A stretch of DNA of 64,000 bases, taken from contig CAZUDI010000005.1 in NCBI GenBank assembly GCA_964618975.1, positions 1 to 64,000 of the forward strand, in the 5' to 3' direction. Within the stretch, counting starts at the first letter, position 1. Each line of letters starts with the position of its first letter. Under the pieces are notes generated by a model, which saw only the letters and a program-made list of their open reading frames with translations, was not told the origin of the DNA and ran no database searches. The position numbers were made by a program, and so were the translations under genes. Source of the stretch: CAZUDI01 sp964618975 (GTDB lineage: Bacteria; Desulfobacterota; Desulfomonilia; UBA1062). This document shows, one piece after another, positions 25,370 to 34,155 of this stretch.

Positions 25370-26444
25370 ACCGCTCCTCCGGATAGGCCTCGATGAGCAC
25401 GTCCGTGCCGATGGTTCGCAGACCTGATACCACAAGGGGGTACGCATCCGCAATCCTTTCCGTGGCCCCCCAGTCCACCAGCGGCCGCCCGCCGCCAAGG
25501 ATGCGCGGGGCGATGAAGCAGAGCAGCCGGTCCACCAGGTGCGAGCGCAGTAGCCCCCCGAAGACGGCGCTGCCGCCCTCCACCATGAGGGCGTGCAGGC
25601 CTCTGTCGCCCAGAGCGTCCAGGATGTCCTCCCAGGCGAAACGCCCGCGTGCGTCGAGCCCCAGCCTGAGGACCTCGGCGCCGGTATCGGCAAGCTCGGG
25701 CCGGGAATCCGGGTCCCGCGCCGTCAGCACCAGACAGCCCACGCCCAGACAGCGCGCGCCGGAGGGGATCTTGAGGTCGCGATCCAACACCACGCGCAGC
25801 GGGTCGCGCCCGCCTTCTCTGCGGCAGTTCAGCTGGGGGTCGTCGGCCAGCACCGTGCCGATGCCTACCAGCAGGGCATCCACCTGATCCCTGAGTTCAT
25901 GCACGTAGGCCCGGGATGCCTCTGAGGTGATCCACTTCGCATCACCACTCGAGGCCGCGATGCGGCCGTCGAGGGTCAGGGCGGCCTTCAGTATCACATA
26001 GGGACGCCCCGTGGCGATCCACTTGGCGAACCAGGCGATAATCTCATCGGTTTCCTGGCGATCCACCCCGAGCTCCACGGCGATCCCCGCCGCCTTCAGC
26101 CGCTCCAGCCCGCGCCCCGCCACGAGCGGGTTGGGATCCTGAGAGCCCACCACCACACGCGCCAGGCCCGCCGCGATGATGGCCTCGGTGCACGGCGGGG
26201 TCCGGCCATGGTGCGCACAGGGCTCGAGCGTGACGTAGAGGGTGGCGCCCCGGGCGCCGGAGCCGGCCTCCTGCAGGGCGAAGATCTCGGCGTGCGGCTG
26301 GCCCGCCCGGGGGTGGAAAACCGTGCCGATCACCTGCACGTCTAGGACCACCACCGCGCCGACCGGGGGGTTGGGGGCCGTGCGGCCGAGCCCCCGGCGC
26401 GCCAAGGCGATGGCCTGGCGCATGAAGGCGCCCTTCTCAGGCAT
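25338..26444 (-). CDS. ribD: Bifunctional diaminohydroxyphosphoribosylaminopyrimidine deaminase/reductase
   Basis: A 368-residue fusion for the second and third steps of riboflavin synthesis. The deaminase half has zinc ligands His51, Cys76 and Cys85 and catalytic Glu53 (HAEIFAL, TLEPCAHHGRTPPC); the reductase half begins near residue 155 with the RPYVILKAALTLDGRIA motif. ATG 26444 has an AAGGGGGGGAAG purine run upstream and gives the natural N terminus. It overlaps nrdR by eight bases. Confidence 0.97.
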   Translation of the reverse strand: MPEKGAFMRQAIALARRGLGRTAPNPPVGAVVVLDVQVIGTVFHPRAGQPHAEIFALQEAGSGARGATLYVTLEPCAHHGRTPPCTEAIIAAGLARVVVGSQDPNPLVAGRGLERLKAAGIAVELGVDRQETDEIIAWFAKWIATGRPYVILKAALTLDGRIAASSGDAKWITSEASRAYVHELRDQVDALLVGIGTVLADDPQLNCRREGGRDPLRVVLDRDLKIPSGARCLGVGCLVLTARDPDSRPELADTGAEVLRLGLDARGRFAWEDILDALGDRGLHALMVEGGSAVFGGLLRSHLVDRLLCFIAPRILGGGRPLVDWGATERIADAYPLVVSGLRTIGTDVLIEAYPEERYVYRNRGVSG

Positions 26445-26901
26445 GCTTCCCCCCCTTGAGCAGGCCCTTGATCTCCTGCATGAACTCGTTGACATCCTTG
26501 AAATCGCGGTAGACCGAGGCGAAGCGCACATAGGCCACGGGATCGATCTCGTGCAGGCACTCCATGACCTTCTCGCCGATGAAGGCCGAGGAGACCTCCT
26601 TCTCGCCGCGGGAGTGGATCTCCTGGATGATGGTGTCCCGGATGGCCTCGATCTGCTCCACGCTTACCGGCCGCTTCTCGCAGGCCTTCAGGAGGCCGGT
26701 GATGATCTTCTCCGGCAGGAAGGGCACGCGCGTGCCGTCCTTCTTGATCACCACCGGGGAAAACTCCTCGATGGTCTCGTAGGTGGTGAAACGGTAGGCG
26801 CAGTGCAGGCACTCCCGCCGGCGCCGGATGGAGGATCCGTCCCGGCTGATGCGGGACTGGATGACCTTGTCCTCGACCCCAGAGCACCGGGGGCAGCGCA
26901 T
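26437..26901 (-). CDS. nrdR: Transcriptional repressor NrdR
   Basis: A 154-residue ATP/dATP-sensing repressor of ribonucleotide reductase genes. The zinc ribbon has Cys3, Cys6, Cys31 and Cys34, and the ATP-cone domain runs from about 46 to 136 (VIKKDGTRVPFLPEKI). The order glyA-nrdR-ribD is common in proteobacteria. No NrdR-box pair was found in the window. Confidence 0.97.
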   Translation of the reverse strand: MRCPRCSGVEDKVIQSRISRDGSSIRRRRECLHCAYRFTTYETIEEFSPVVIKKDGTRVPFLPEKIITGLLKACEKRPVSVEQIEAIRDTIIQEIHSRGEKEVSSAFIGEKVMECLHEIDPVAYVRFASVYRDFKDVNEFMQEIKGLLKGGKHA

Positions 26902-26903
26902 GG

Positions 26904-28148
26904 CTACATCCCCTGGTAAATGGGAAAGCGCGTGGTGAGCTCTCCCACCTCGGCGCGCACCCGGGCGATAGTGTCCGCCTCGCCGCGCGCGTCGAGCACG
27001 CGCGCGATGAGAGAAGCCACCTGCCGCATCTCGCCTGCGCGCATGCCGCGGCTGGTGAGCGCCGGGGTGCCCAGCCGGATGCCCGAGGTCACGAAGGGGC
27101 TGCGCGTCTCGAAGGGCACGGCATTCTTGTTGACCGTGATCCAGGCCTCATCGAGCCAAGCCTCGGCATCCTTCCCGGTGAGGTCCTTGTCGGTGAGGTC
27201 CACGAGCATGAGGTGGTTGTCGGTGCCACCCGAGCACAGACGGAAGCCCGCCTCCACCAGTCCCTGTGCCAGGGCCTGGGCATTTTGGACGACCTGGATC
27301 TGGTACTCCTTGAAGGCCGGGGTCATGGCCTCCTTAAAGGCCACGGCCTTGGCCGCGATCACGTGCATGAGCGGCCCGCCCTGCATTCCGGGGAAGATAC
27401 GCGAATTCAAGGTCTTGGCAAAGGCCTCGCGGCAGAGCACCATCCCGCCGCGCGGCCCCCGCAGGGTCTTGTGCGTAGTGGTGGTGACGAAATCGGCATA
27501 GGGCACCGGGCTGGGGTGCAGCCCCACCGCCACCAGACCGGCGATATGGGCCATGTCCACCATGAAGATGGCCCCCACCTCGTCGGCGATCTCCCGGAAG
27601 ATGGCATAGTCGATGATGCGCGGGTAGGCACTGGCCCCGGCGATGATCAGCTTGGGACGATGGGTCTTCGCCAGGTCGCGGACCTGGTCGTAATCGATGC
27701 GGTGGGTATCCTCGCGTACCCCGTAGGAGACGACCTTGTAGAGCCGGCCCGAGAAATTCACCGGCGAGCCCATGGTGAGGTGCCCGCCGTGGGGCAGGCT
27801 CATGCCCAGATAGGTGTCCCCGGGCTCCAGGACCGAGAAATACACCGCCATGTTGGCCTGTGAGCCGGAGTGGGGCTGCACGTTGGCGTGCTCGGCCCCG
27901 AAGAGGGCCTTGGCGCGTTCTATGGCCAGGTCCTCCACCACGTCCACGTGTTCGCACCCGCCGTAGTAGCGCTTGGACGGGTAACCTTCGGCGTACTTGT
28001 TGGTCATGATGCAGCCCTGGGCCGCGAGTACCGCCTCTGATACGATATTTTCCGAGGCGATGAGCTCGAGCTTGTTGCGCTGCCGGGAGAGCTCATCACG
28101 GATGGCCTGATAGACTTCGGGATCACTTCCTTGAAGCTGTTCCTGCAT
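26904..28148 (-). CDS. glyA: Serine hydroxymethyltransferase
   Basis: The 414-residue PLP enzyme interconverts serine and glycine with methylene-THF, linking directly to the folD-gcv module at the window start. The PLP lysine is Lys227 in TTTTHKTLRGPRGG; YPSKRYYGGCEHVD and PHSGSQANMAVY are also conserved. ATG 28148 has AGGAG seven bases upstream; the frame extends further but without support. It follows rpiB after a 66-base space that holds a hairpin. Confidence 0.97.
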   Translation of the reverse strand: MQEQLQGSDPEVYQAIRDELSRQRNKLELIASENIVSEAVLAAQGCIMTNKYAEGYPSKRYYGGCEHVDVVEDLAIERAKALFGAEHANVQPHSGSQANMAVYFSVLEPGDTYLGMSLPHGGHLTMGSPVNFSGRLYKVVSYGVREDTHRIDYDQVRDLAKTHRPKLIIAGASAYPRIIDYAIFREIADEVGAIFMVDMAHIAGLVAVGLHPSPVPYADFVTTTTHKTLRGPRGGMVLCREAFAKTLNSRIFPGMQGGPLMHVIAAKAVAFKEAMTPAFKEYQIQVVQNAQALAQGLVEAGFRLCSGGTDNHLMLVDLTDKDLTGKDAEAWLDEAWITVNKNAVPFETRSPFVTSGIRLGTPALTSRGMRAGEMRQVASLIARVLDARGEADTIARVRAEVGELTTRFPIYQGM

Positions 28149-28203
28149 AGTCACACTCCTGTGGGTATTGAGAGGTCCTTCCCTCACACCGGGTATTTGG
28201 CAG

Positions 28204-28224
28204 GGCGGGGTACATTACCCCGCC
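28204..28224 (-). terminator. Hairpin across the rpiB stop codon
   Basis: GGCGGGGTA pairs perfectly with TACCCCGCC around a three-base loop, at the rpiB stop codon. No T-run follows, so full termination is doubtful; it may attenuate or protect the mRNA between rpiB and glyA. Confidence 0.35.
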
Positions 28225-28667
28225 TTGATGCTCCTGGCGAGTTCCTCTATCTTGATGAGCCTTTGCGCGTGCCGGCCGCCCTCGAAGGGTGTTGCCATCC
28301 AGACCCGCACGATCTCCTCGGCCAGGGAAGGCCCGATCACCCTGGCCCCCAGGATGAGGCAATTGGAATCGTTGTGCTGCCGCGCCATACGCGCGCTGAA
28401 GGGTTCAGCGCACAGGGTGCCCCGCACCCCGGGGACGCGGTTGGCGCAGATGCTCATGCCAATCCCCGTGCCGCAGATAAGCACACAGCGCTCGCACTCG
28501 CCGCCTACAAGAAGCCCCAGGGCCTTGAAGGCGTAATCGGGATAATCCACGGAGTCCGGCGTATCGGTGCCCAGGTCGATAAGGTCGGCCCCCAGTTCCT
28601 CCAGCACGCCTCTCACCAGGTTCTTCAGGGGCAGTCCCCCGTGATCGCAGGCCACGGCTAACTTCAT
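28215..28667 (-). CDS. rpiB: Ribose 5-phosphate isomerase B
   Basis: The 150-residue enzyme interconverts ribose 5-phosphate and ribulose 5-phosphate. It shows the family start KLAVACDHGG, catalytic cysteine in the CGTGIGMSICANR motif near residue 69, and RQHNDSNCLILGAR. Ribulose 5-phosphate is a riboflavin precursor, which suits the operon. The start overlaps the fabF stop by four bases. Confidence 0.96.
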   Translation of the reverse strand: MKLAVACDHGGLPLKNLVRGVLEELGADLIDLGTDTPDSVDYPDYAFKALGLLVGGECERCVLICGTGIGMSICANRVPGVRGTLCAEPFSARMARQHNDSNCLILGARVIGPSLAEEIVRVWMATPFEGGRHAQRLIKIEELARSIKAG

Positions 28668-29899
28668 CTCTCGCTATCCTTTCCGAACACGAGCACCACG
28701 TTCTGCCCGCCGAATCCGAAGGCATTGTTCATACAGTAGGCGCATGCGTGACTGACGGCCGTCGCGGCCACATAATCCAGGTCGCATTCCGCATCCGGGT
28801 GTTCAAGGTTGATGGTGGGCGGGAGCAGGCCCTCTTTCAGCGCCAGCAGACAAATGGCGCTCTCCAGGGCGGCGGCCCCGCCGATGAGGTGGCCGGTCAT
28901 GGACTTGGTGGAGCTCACCTTCAGTCTGGAGGCGTGCGCCCCGAAAAAGGCCTTGATGGCCCGCGTCTCGGTGGGATCGTTCAGGGGGGTCGAGGTCCCA
29001 TGGGCGTTGATGTAGCCGATATCCGTGCGATCCAGACCCGCGTCCCTCAGGGCGGCCTCCATGGCGGCCACCACCGCGCGGCCCTCCGGATCGGGGGCCA
29101 CCATGTGGTAGGCGTCCTGGCTCTGTCCGATGCCCTGAAGGAGACCCAGGATGCGGGCCCCGCGGGCGCGGGCGGCCTCCGGACGTTCCAGCACGAACAC
29201 CGCCCCGCCCTCGCCCATGACAAAGCCGTCACGCTCGCGGTCGAAGGGTCGCGATGCCCGCTGCGGCTCGTCGTTGCGGGTGGAAAGCGCCCGCATGGCG
29301 GCGAAGGCGCTCACTGCGAAGGGGGTGAGACAGGCCTCCACCCCCCCGGCCAGCATGCAGTCCGCGTCGCCGCACTGGATCAGGCGCGCGGCGATCGCCA
29401 GGGCGTGCCCGCCGCTGGCGCAGGCCGAGGACAGCCCCATGCCCGGCCCCCGGAAGCCGGTGCGCATGGCCAGCAGGCCCGAAGCCATATTGGCAATGAA
29501 CATGGGCACGGTCAGGGGAGAAACCCTCCGGGCCCCGCGGGCCACAAAGGCCCCCACCTGAGACTCGAGGGAGGCCATGCCGCCTGCGCCAGTGCCCACG
29601 AGCACCCCCGTGCGCTCGGGGGCATAGGCCGGCGCTTCGAGCCCGGCGAGTTTGAGGGCGTCGAGCCCTGCTATCAAGGCCATCTGGGCATAGCGGTCGG
29701 TCTGCCGGAGTTCCTTGGCCCCCAGAAAGCGCGCGGGATCAAAGCCCTGGGCCGGGCCTCCCATGGTAACGGGCAGTCCGGCCAGGGTGTCCAAGGTCTG
29801 AATCCCGGAGATACCCTGGGTAAGGTTATTCCAGAGGGTCGGAATATTGCTTCCGAGGGGGGAGACAACCCCCATTCCTGTTACGGCAATCGGCTCCAT
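28664..29899 (-). CDS. fabF: Beta-ketoacyl-ACP synthase II
   Basis: The 411-residue condensing enzyme elongates acyl-ACP with malonyl-ACP. The active site is Cys160 (SSACASGGHA), His300 (NAHGTSTPLND), Lys332 and His337 (TKSMTGHLIGG), the full Cys-His-His set of elongating synthases. It starts eight bases after acpP, in the standard fab order. Confidence 0.96.
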   Translation of the reverse strand: MEPIAVTGMGVVSPLGSNIPTLWNNLTQGISGIQTLDTLAGLPVTMGGPAQGFDPARFLGAKELRQTDRYAQMALIAGLDALKLAGLEAPAYAPERTGVLVGTGAGGMASLESQVGAFVARGARRVSPLTVPMFIANMASGLLAMRTGFRGPGMGLSSACASGGHALAIAARLIQCGDADCMLAGGVEACLTPFAVSAFAAMRALSTRNDEPQRASRPFDRERDGFVMGEGGAVFVLERPEAARARGARILGLLQGIGQSQDAYHMVAPDPEGRAVVAAMEAALRDAGLDRTDIGYINAHGTSTPLNDPTETRAIKAFFGAHASRLKVSSTKSMTGHLIGGAAALESAICLLALKEGLLPPTINLEHPDAECDLDYVAATAVSHACAYCMNNAFGFGGQNVVLVFGKDSER

Positions 29900-29907
29900 T
29901 TACACGA

Positions 29908-30141
29908 TCAGATCCTTGATTTTACATAATCAATGGCATCTTTGACGAACTTTATCTTCTCGGCCTCGTCGTCGGGCACCTCGATATTGAATTCCTCTTC
30001 CACGTTCATGATGAGCTCGACGAGATCCAGGGAGTCGGCCCCCAGATCGTCAGCGAAGGACATCTCGGGCGAGATCTCGGCTGCATCCCTATCCAACTGC
30101 TCGGCAATGAGTTCGATGATACGCTGCGCAACATCCACCAT
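29908..30141 (-). CDS. acpP: Acyl carrier protein
   Basis: A 77-residue acidic helical protein that carries growing fatty acids on phosphopantetheine. Attachment is at Ser37 in the GADSLDLVE motif. Position between fabG and fabF is canonical. A short 43-base gap separates it from fabG. Confidence 0.97.
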   Translation of the reverse strand: MVDVAQRIIELIAEQLDRDAAEISPEMSFADDLGADSLDLVELIMNVEEEFNIEVPDDEAEKIKFVKDAIDYVKSRI

Positions 30142-30184
30142 TACAATGCTCCTCCCTTAAGATTTCTCTCCCTGCCTGAAGGTA

Positions 30185-30925
30185 TCAGGCATACAATCCC
30201 CCGTCAACAACCAGAACCTCACCGGTCATATACGCAGACAGCTCGGAGCAGAGGAATACCACCACGCCCGCCACATCCTCCGGCCTCCCGATCCTTCCGA
30301 GCGGGATACGGGTGCCCATCTGATCCTGTTCCATGCCGGCCGTCATATCCGTATCGATCAGGCCCGGGGCCACGGCGTTCACCAGGATTCCCCGCGGGCC
30401 CAGCTCCTTGGCCAGGCTCTTGGTCAGACCGACGATCCCCGCCTTGGTCAGGGCATACACGCTCTGCCCGGCATTCCCGCCCAGGCCGACGATGGAAGAC
30501 AGGTTCACGATCCTTCCACGTCTTTGCTTTAGCATATAACGGGCCGCATGAAAAGTACATAAAAACGTGCCCTTGAGATTGGTCTGCACCATAGAGTCAA
30601 AATCCTCGGACCTGACCCGCAGCATGAGCGCATCGTGCGAGCGCCCGGCATTGTTCACCAGGATGTCGATCCTACCGTGACGCCGGGCAATGTCCTGCAT
30701 ACTGTCCTTGACACCCGCTTCGTCCGCCACATCGAAGACCAGGGCCTCGGCGCTGAACCCCGCGGCGGCGAGCTCATCCACCAGCGCCGCGACACGCGTA
30801 CGGCTGTCACGACAGTTCAGCACCACATGGGCCCCGCAGGCCGCCAGGGCGCGGGCCGTGGCCGCGCCTATCCCCCGGCTGGCCCCGGTGACCACGGCAA
30901 TCTGGCCTGTAAGATCGATCTTCAT
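30185..30925 (-). CDS. fabG: 3-oxoacyl-ACP reductase
   Basis: A 246-residue short-chain dehydrogenase that reduces 3-oxoacyl-ACP with NADPH. The cofactor motif TGASRGIG starts at residue 13; the catalytic set is Ser144, Tyr157 and Lys161, with NNAG near 91. ATG 30925 overlaps the fabD stop by four bases, which fixes the start. Confidence 0.96.
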   Translation of the reverse strand: MKIDLTGQIAVVTGASRGIGAATARALAACGAHVVLNCRDSRTRVAALVDELAAAGFSAEALVFDVADEAGVKDSMQDIARRHGRIDILVNNAGRSHDALMLRVRSEDFDSMVQTNLKGTFLCTFHAARYMLKQRRGRIVNLSSIVGLGGNAGQSVYALTKAGIVGLTKSLAKELGPRGILVNAVAPGLIDTDMTAGMEQDQMGTRIPLGRIGRPEDVAGVVVFLCSELSAYMTGEVLVVDGGLYA

Positions 30926-31767
30926 GAAATACCGATGACCTCTACCCGGGCCCCGGGCAGGATGCGGCTCACCAGTGGGGCGAGCACCGATTTGGGCCCG
31001 ATCTCGACGAAGCGTGTGATCCCCCGGGAGGCGGCATAGCGCACGGAGGCCTCCCACTGCAGGGGGGCCACGAGCTGCCTGGCCAGCAGCGAACGGATCT
31101 CGTCCGGGTCAGAGGCCTCCTTAGCCGTGGCGTTGAACACCACCGGCTGCAAGGGTGGGGTGAGTGCGACTTCCGCAAGCACGCCCAGGAGCCCCTGGCG
31201 CGCGCCTTCCATGAGGGGGCAGTGCGAGGCCACGCTCACCTTGAGGGGCACGACCTTGCGGGCCCCGCGCGCCTTGAGGGGCGCACGCACAGCGGCGATA
31301 GATGCAGCCTTCCCCGAGAGCACTACCTGGGAGGGGGCGTTGAGGTTGGCGATCCAGACGTCCGGCACCCCGGCGAGGACCTCTTCCACTTCAGAGGCCA
31401 GAAGCCCGATGACGGCCGCCATGGCGCCCTCCCCGTCCGGCAGGGCCTCGGCCATCAGGCGCGCGCGCTGGCGTACCAGGGCCAGGCCCTCCTCGAAGGT
31501 CAACGCACCGGAGGCCGCCAGGGCCGTATACTCCCCCAAGGAGTGGCCCATTATCATAGCGGGAGGTTCGAGCCCGGCCCTTAGCCACAGGGCAAAGCTC
31601 ACCGCGAACACCGCGGGTTGTGCATTGAGGGTGTCGTTGAGGGCCTCGGCGGGGCCCTCCCGCATCAGGACGGCCAACCCCGGATCAACACGATCCTCCA
31701 GCCCCAGCGTGTCGGACATACCGGGAAACTGGGTCCCCTGACCCGGGAATATCAGGCAATACGGCAT
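30922..31767 (-). CDS. fabD: Malonyl-CoA:ACP transacylase
   Basis: The 281-residue enzyme loads malonate on ACP. The nucleophile is Ser76 in GHSLGEYTAL, with the partner histidine near residue 182 (SVASHCPLM) and the FPGQGTQFPGM start. It lies only three bases after rpmF. In many bacteria plsX and fabH sit between these two genes; both are absent here. Confidence 0.96.
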   Translation of the reverse strand: MPYCLIFPGQGTQFPGMSDTLGLEDRVDPGLAVLMREGPAEALNDTLNAQPAVFAVSFALWLRAGLEPPAMIMGHSLGEYTALAASGALTFEEGLALVRQRARLMAEALPDGEGAMAAVIGLLASEVEEVLAGVPDVWIANLNAPSQVVLSGKAASIAAVRAPLKARGARKVVPLKVSVASHCPLMEGARQGLLGVLAEVALTPPLQPVVFNATAKEASDPDEIRSLLARQLVAPLQWEASVRYAASRGITRFVEIGPKSVLAPLVSRILPGARVEVIGIS

Positions 31768-31770
31768 GGG

Positions 31771-31953
31771 TCAGGATTCCGTGTGTTTGATAACCTCTCT
31801 GCCATTATAGTAACCGCAGCTGGGGCAGACCCGATGGGGGGCCTTGGGCTCCCGGCAGTTGGGGCAATAGGCCATGGCGGGCGCAGAGATCGCATCATGC
31901 GACCTGCGCTTGTCGCGGCGCGTACTGGAATGTCTTCGTTTTGGAACCGGCAT
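31771..31953 (-). CDS. rpmF: 50S ribosomal protein L32
   Basis: The 60-residue protein has the typical basic start MPVPKRRHSSTRRDKRR and a zinc ribbon with two Cys pairs (CPNC and CPSC). It lies six bases after the DUF177 gene, the conserved pairing in bacteria. Confidence 0.97.
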   Translation of the reverse strand: MPVPKRRHSSTRRDKRRSHDAISAPAMAYCPNCREPKAPHRVCPSCGYYNGREVIKHTES

Positions 31954-31959
31954 TTCTCC

Positions 31960-32511
31960 CTACCTCCTGATCGTTTTCTTGAGTGCCGCAAGCTTCTCCA
32001 ACCGCGGGTCGACCGGACTGTGGCAGTCGCACGCGCCCCTGTTCCAGTTGGCACCGCAGCGGGGGCACAACCCCCGGCAGTCAGGGGAACACACATACCG
32101 CATGGGCAGCGAGAGTACAAGCTCGGAAATTATATACTCTCCCAGGGGAATCTCGCGGCGATAATAGCCGAGCTCCGAGCTCTGGCGCTCCGCCTCGAGA
32201 TCCTCCGGCATCCCCGGCAGCGCCGGCAGGTAGTCGGTCTCGAGGGCCAGATCCACCTCATGGGTCAGCGGCTCGAGGCAGCGCACGCACGCCGTATGGA
32301 TGCGTCCGTGCACCCGGATGGAGGCATGTACGGTGTCCTCGACGCGGCTCAGGACGTACTCGAGCGCGAAGGGCTCCTCGAGTACCAGGTTTTCATCGGC
32401 CAAGTAGCCGGCCATCTCCTGAGGGCCGATCGTGTGCCTCTGCTCGATACCCGCCTCGGCGAGGCCGTGCACCGCGATTTTTATGTCTTCAATTTTGTGC
32501 AACGTTCCCAT
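31960..32511 (-). CDS. DUF177/YceD family protein
   Basis: The 183-residue protein has the family core CVRCLEPLTHEVDLALE near residue 75 and a C-terminal Cys cluster (CSPDCRGLCPRCGANWNRGACDC). YceD is linked to 23S rRNA metabolism in E. coli and plants and is nearly always next to rpmF. This is the first gene of the long minus-strand run, with a good promoter upstream. Confidence 0.92.
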   Translation of the reverse strand: MGTLHKIEDIKIAVHGLAEAGIEQRHTIGPQEMAGYLADENLVLEEPFALEYVLSRVEDTVHASIRVHGRIHTACVRCLEPLTHEVDLALETDYLPALPGMPEDLEAERQSSELGYYRREIPLGEYIISELVLSLPMRYVCSPDCRGLCPRCGANWNRGACDCHSPVDPRLEKLAALKKTIRR

Positions 32512-32525
32512 AATAATAGCACTTG

Positions 32526-32554
32526 CTACTATTGCATACGCCTGCGTTTGTCAA
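32526..32554 (-). promoter_or_regulatory. Candidate promoter for the DUF177-rpmF-fab operon
   Basis: On the minus strand a perfect TTGACA (32554-32549) is followed after 17 bases by TAGTAG (32531-32526), giving a leader of only a few bases to about 10 before the DUF177 start at 32511. The -35 is strong and the -10 weak. Confidence 0.5.
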
Positions 32555-32696
32555 GCAAAAGGCCATCCGCGCCGGCGCGGGGTACAAGGGGCCATCGCAT
32601 GCCTGCGGGTGGCCCTTTCCGCAGCCGGCGGCTTCAGGGATGATACCCTTGATATATACGCGTATTGACATCCCATAACAGAGAGTATAGGGACTT

Positions 32697-33608
32697 ATGG
32701 CCATGAATACCGCAATCAGGGCATGGGTCAACGGCGAAATCAGGGACGCTGCAGAAGTGCAGGTCTCCCCCCTCTCTCACAGCTTCGGACGGGCCTCGGC
32801 CATCTTCGAGGTCATGGCGATCACCCGCACACCCTCAGGCCCGGCCTTCTTCTGCCTCGAGGAGCATCTCGCGCGCTTCTTCGAAAGCGCCCGCTGCACC
32901 TACATGGAACTGCCCTATACCCCTCGCGAGCTCCGGGAGGCCCTCTTTCTCACGGCACGCGCCAACCACATCACCACGGGGGTGGCCAAGTTCTTCGCCT
33001 ACTACCCCCTCATGGAGCTGGGCACTACCCCGGAGGACCCCCGGGTGGACGTGGCCATCTTCTGCCTCGAACTCCCCCTCCCGGACCTGCGGACCCCCGC
33101 CGCGCCGGTGAGCGCCGGCATCTCACGCTTTTGCAAACCGCACCCCGATACCATGGCCGTGCACGCCAAGGTGGCGGGCAACTATGTCAACGGCTTCCTG
33201 GCCCGGTCCGAGGTGCGCCGCCGCGGCTTCGACGAGGCGCTGCTGCTGGACCTCAACGGGCACATCGCCGAGGGCCCCACCGCCAACGTCTTCTTCGTCA
33301 ACGGCAGTAAGGTGGAGACCCCCACGGTCTTCAACGTGTTGCCGGGCATAACCAGGGCCGTAATCATGGAGGTGCTCGGCGGCATAGGATACCGCGTCTG
33401 CGAGCGCCGCATCACGCCAGGGGAGCTCGGGCGCTACAGCGAGGCCTTCTTCTCCGGCACCCTCAACGCAGTCCAGCCCATCTCACGCATCGAGGATCAC
33501 ACATTCGACGCCCAGGGGCCCCTGACCCGGGCGCTCAGGTCCACGATGGCCGCCGTGCTCGACGACACCCTCACGGGGTGCGGGAAATGGCTGAGTCATA
33601 TCGGCTGA
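32697..33608 (+). CDS. Class IV aminotransferase (branched-chain aminotransferase/aminodeoxychorismate lyase family)
   Basis: A 303-residue PLP enzyme of fold type IV. Family motifs are the SHSFGRASAIFEVM start, the lysine in VHAKVAGNYVNG, the phosphate-site GFDEALLLDLNGHIAEGPTAN stretch broken by a loop, and TVFNVLPGITR. It could be IlvE, PabC or D-amino acid aminotransferase; substrate cannot be fixed by eye. Two close ATGs (32697, 32703) are possible; the first has AGGGA upstream. It is divergent from the fab operon and stands alone. Confidence 0.85.
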   Translation: MAMNTAIRAWVNGEIRDAAEVQVSPLSHSFGRASAIFEVMAITRTPSGPAFFCLEEHLARFFESARCTYMELPYTPRELREALFLTARANHITTGVAKFFAYYPLMELGTTPEDPRVDVAIFCLELPLPDLRTPAAPVSAGISRFCKPHPDTMAVHAKVAGNYVNGFLARSEVRRRGFDEALLLDLNGHIAEGPTANVFFVNGSKVETPTVFNVLPGITRAVIMEVLGGIGYRVCERRITPGELGRYSEAFFSGTLNAVQPISRIEDHTFDAQGPLTRALRSTMAAVLDDTLTGCGKWLSHIG

Positions 33609-33649
33609 CCGGGCCCCTTCCCGCAAGGATACTCCCGGATTATTCACCC

Positions 33650-33677
33650 TTGACAAACCGGGCCAAAGGGCTTAGAA
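33650..33677 (+). promoter_or_regulatory. tRNA-Asn promoter
   Basis: TTGACA (33650-33655), a 16-base spacer and TTAGAA (33672-33677) lie 12 bases before the tRNA. The perfect -35 and the short distance suit a stable-RNA promoter. Confidence 0.65.
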
Positions 33678-33688
33678 AGTCACCGTTT

Positions 33689-33764
33689 TCCTCGGTAGCT
33701 CAATCGGTAGAGCGGGTGGCTGTTAACCACTAGGTCGGGGGTTCGAGTCCCTCCCGGGGAGCCA
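33689..33764 (+). tRNA. tRNA-Asn (anticodon GTT)
   Basis: A 76-base cloverleaf: acceptor stem TCCTCGG with CCGGGGA, discriminator G and encoded CCA. The anticodon arm is GGTGG-CTGTTAA-CCACT with GTT at 33722-33724, and the T-loop is GTTCGAGTC. A promoter lies just before and a strong terminator just after, so it is a single-gene transcript. Confidence 0.96.
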
Positions 33765-33770
33765 GGAAGC

Positions 33771-33815
33771 AAGCCGGCCTGCAGGTGTTTACCTGCAGGC
33801 CGGCTTTTATTTTTT
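33771..33815 (+). terminator. Strong intrinsic terminator after tRNA-Asn
   Basis: A perfect 16-bp stem (33771-33786 with 33791-33806), loop GTTT, followed by TTATTTTTT. This is the clearest terminator in the window. Confidence 0.95.
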
Positions 33816-34155
33816 CTGATTCTCTCCCCATTTTTCATGCATAACAGGACATTTGCCGTCCTCAAGGTAAACTCTCCCACCGGGGGCTATCCCTTTGCGC
33901 TTCAAGCAAGAAACAATCAAGATGACATAAAGGGCGGCATGGTATGAGGTCCCTCCTTGACCATCAGAACCAAAGATAATGAACGAGATTAGGCAGAATG
34001 CAGCCCACCGGGGCGCTGGCCTGATCTCCTTGCGGTACTGTCCAACATATCATGATAAATATGCCTGCAATCCTATATGGCAAATGAAATTGATGAGCCC
34101 CTATCACCAGCGCGGGCGATAGCCCGCGCCTGTATGGATGCCATGGTTGGACTTG
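33816..34155. other. Intergenic stretch, no gene recognised
   Basis: About 340 bases of lower GC than the surroundings between the tRNA terminator and the toxin gene. Short open frames overlap the tRNA or run antisense to the toxin gene and have no support. A position after a tRNA gene is a common integration site, but no repeat of the tRNA 3' end was seen within the window. Confidence 0.6.

Noticed and set aside
33680..33880. 66-codon minus-strand frame with GGTRTPDLVVNS
   Set aside because: It is the well-known false translation of a tRNA gene and its flank.
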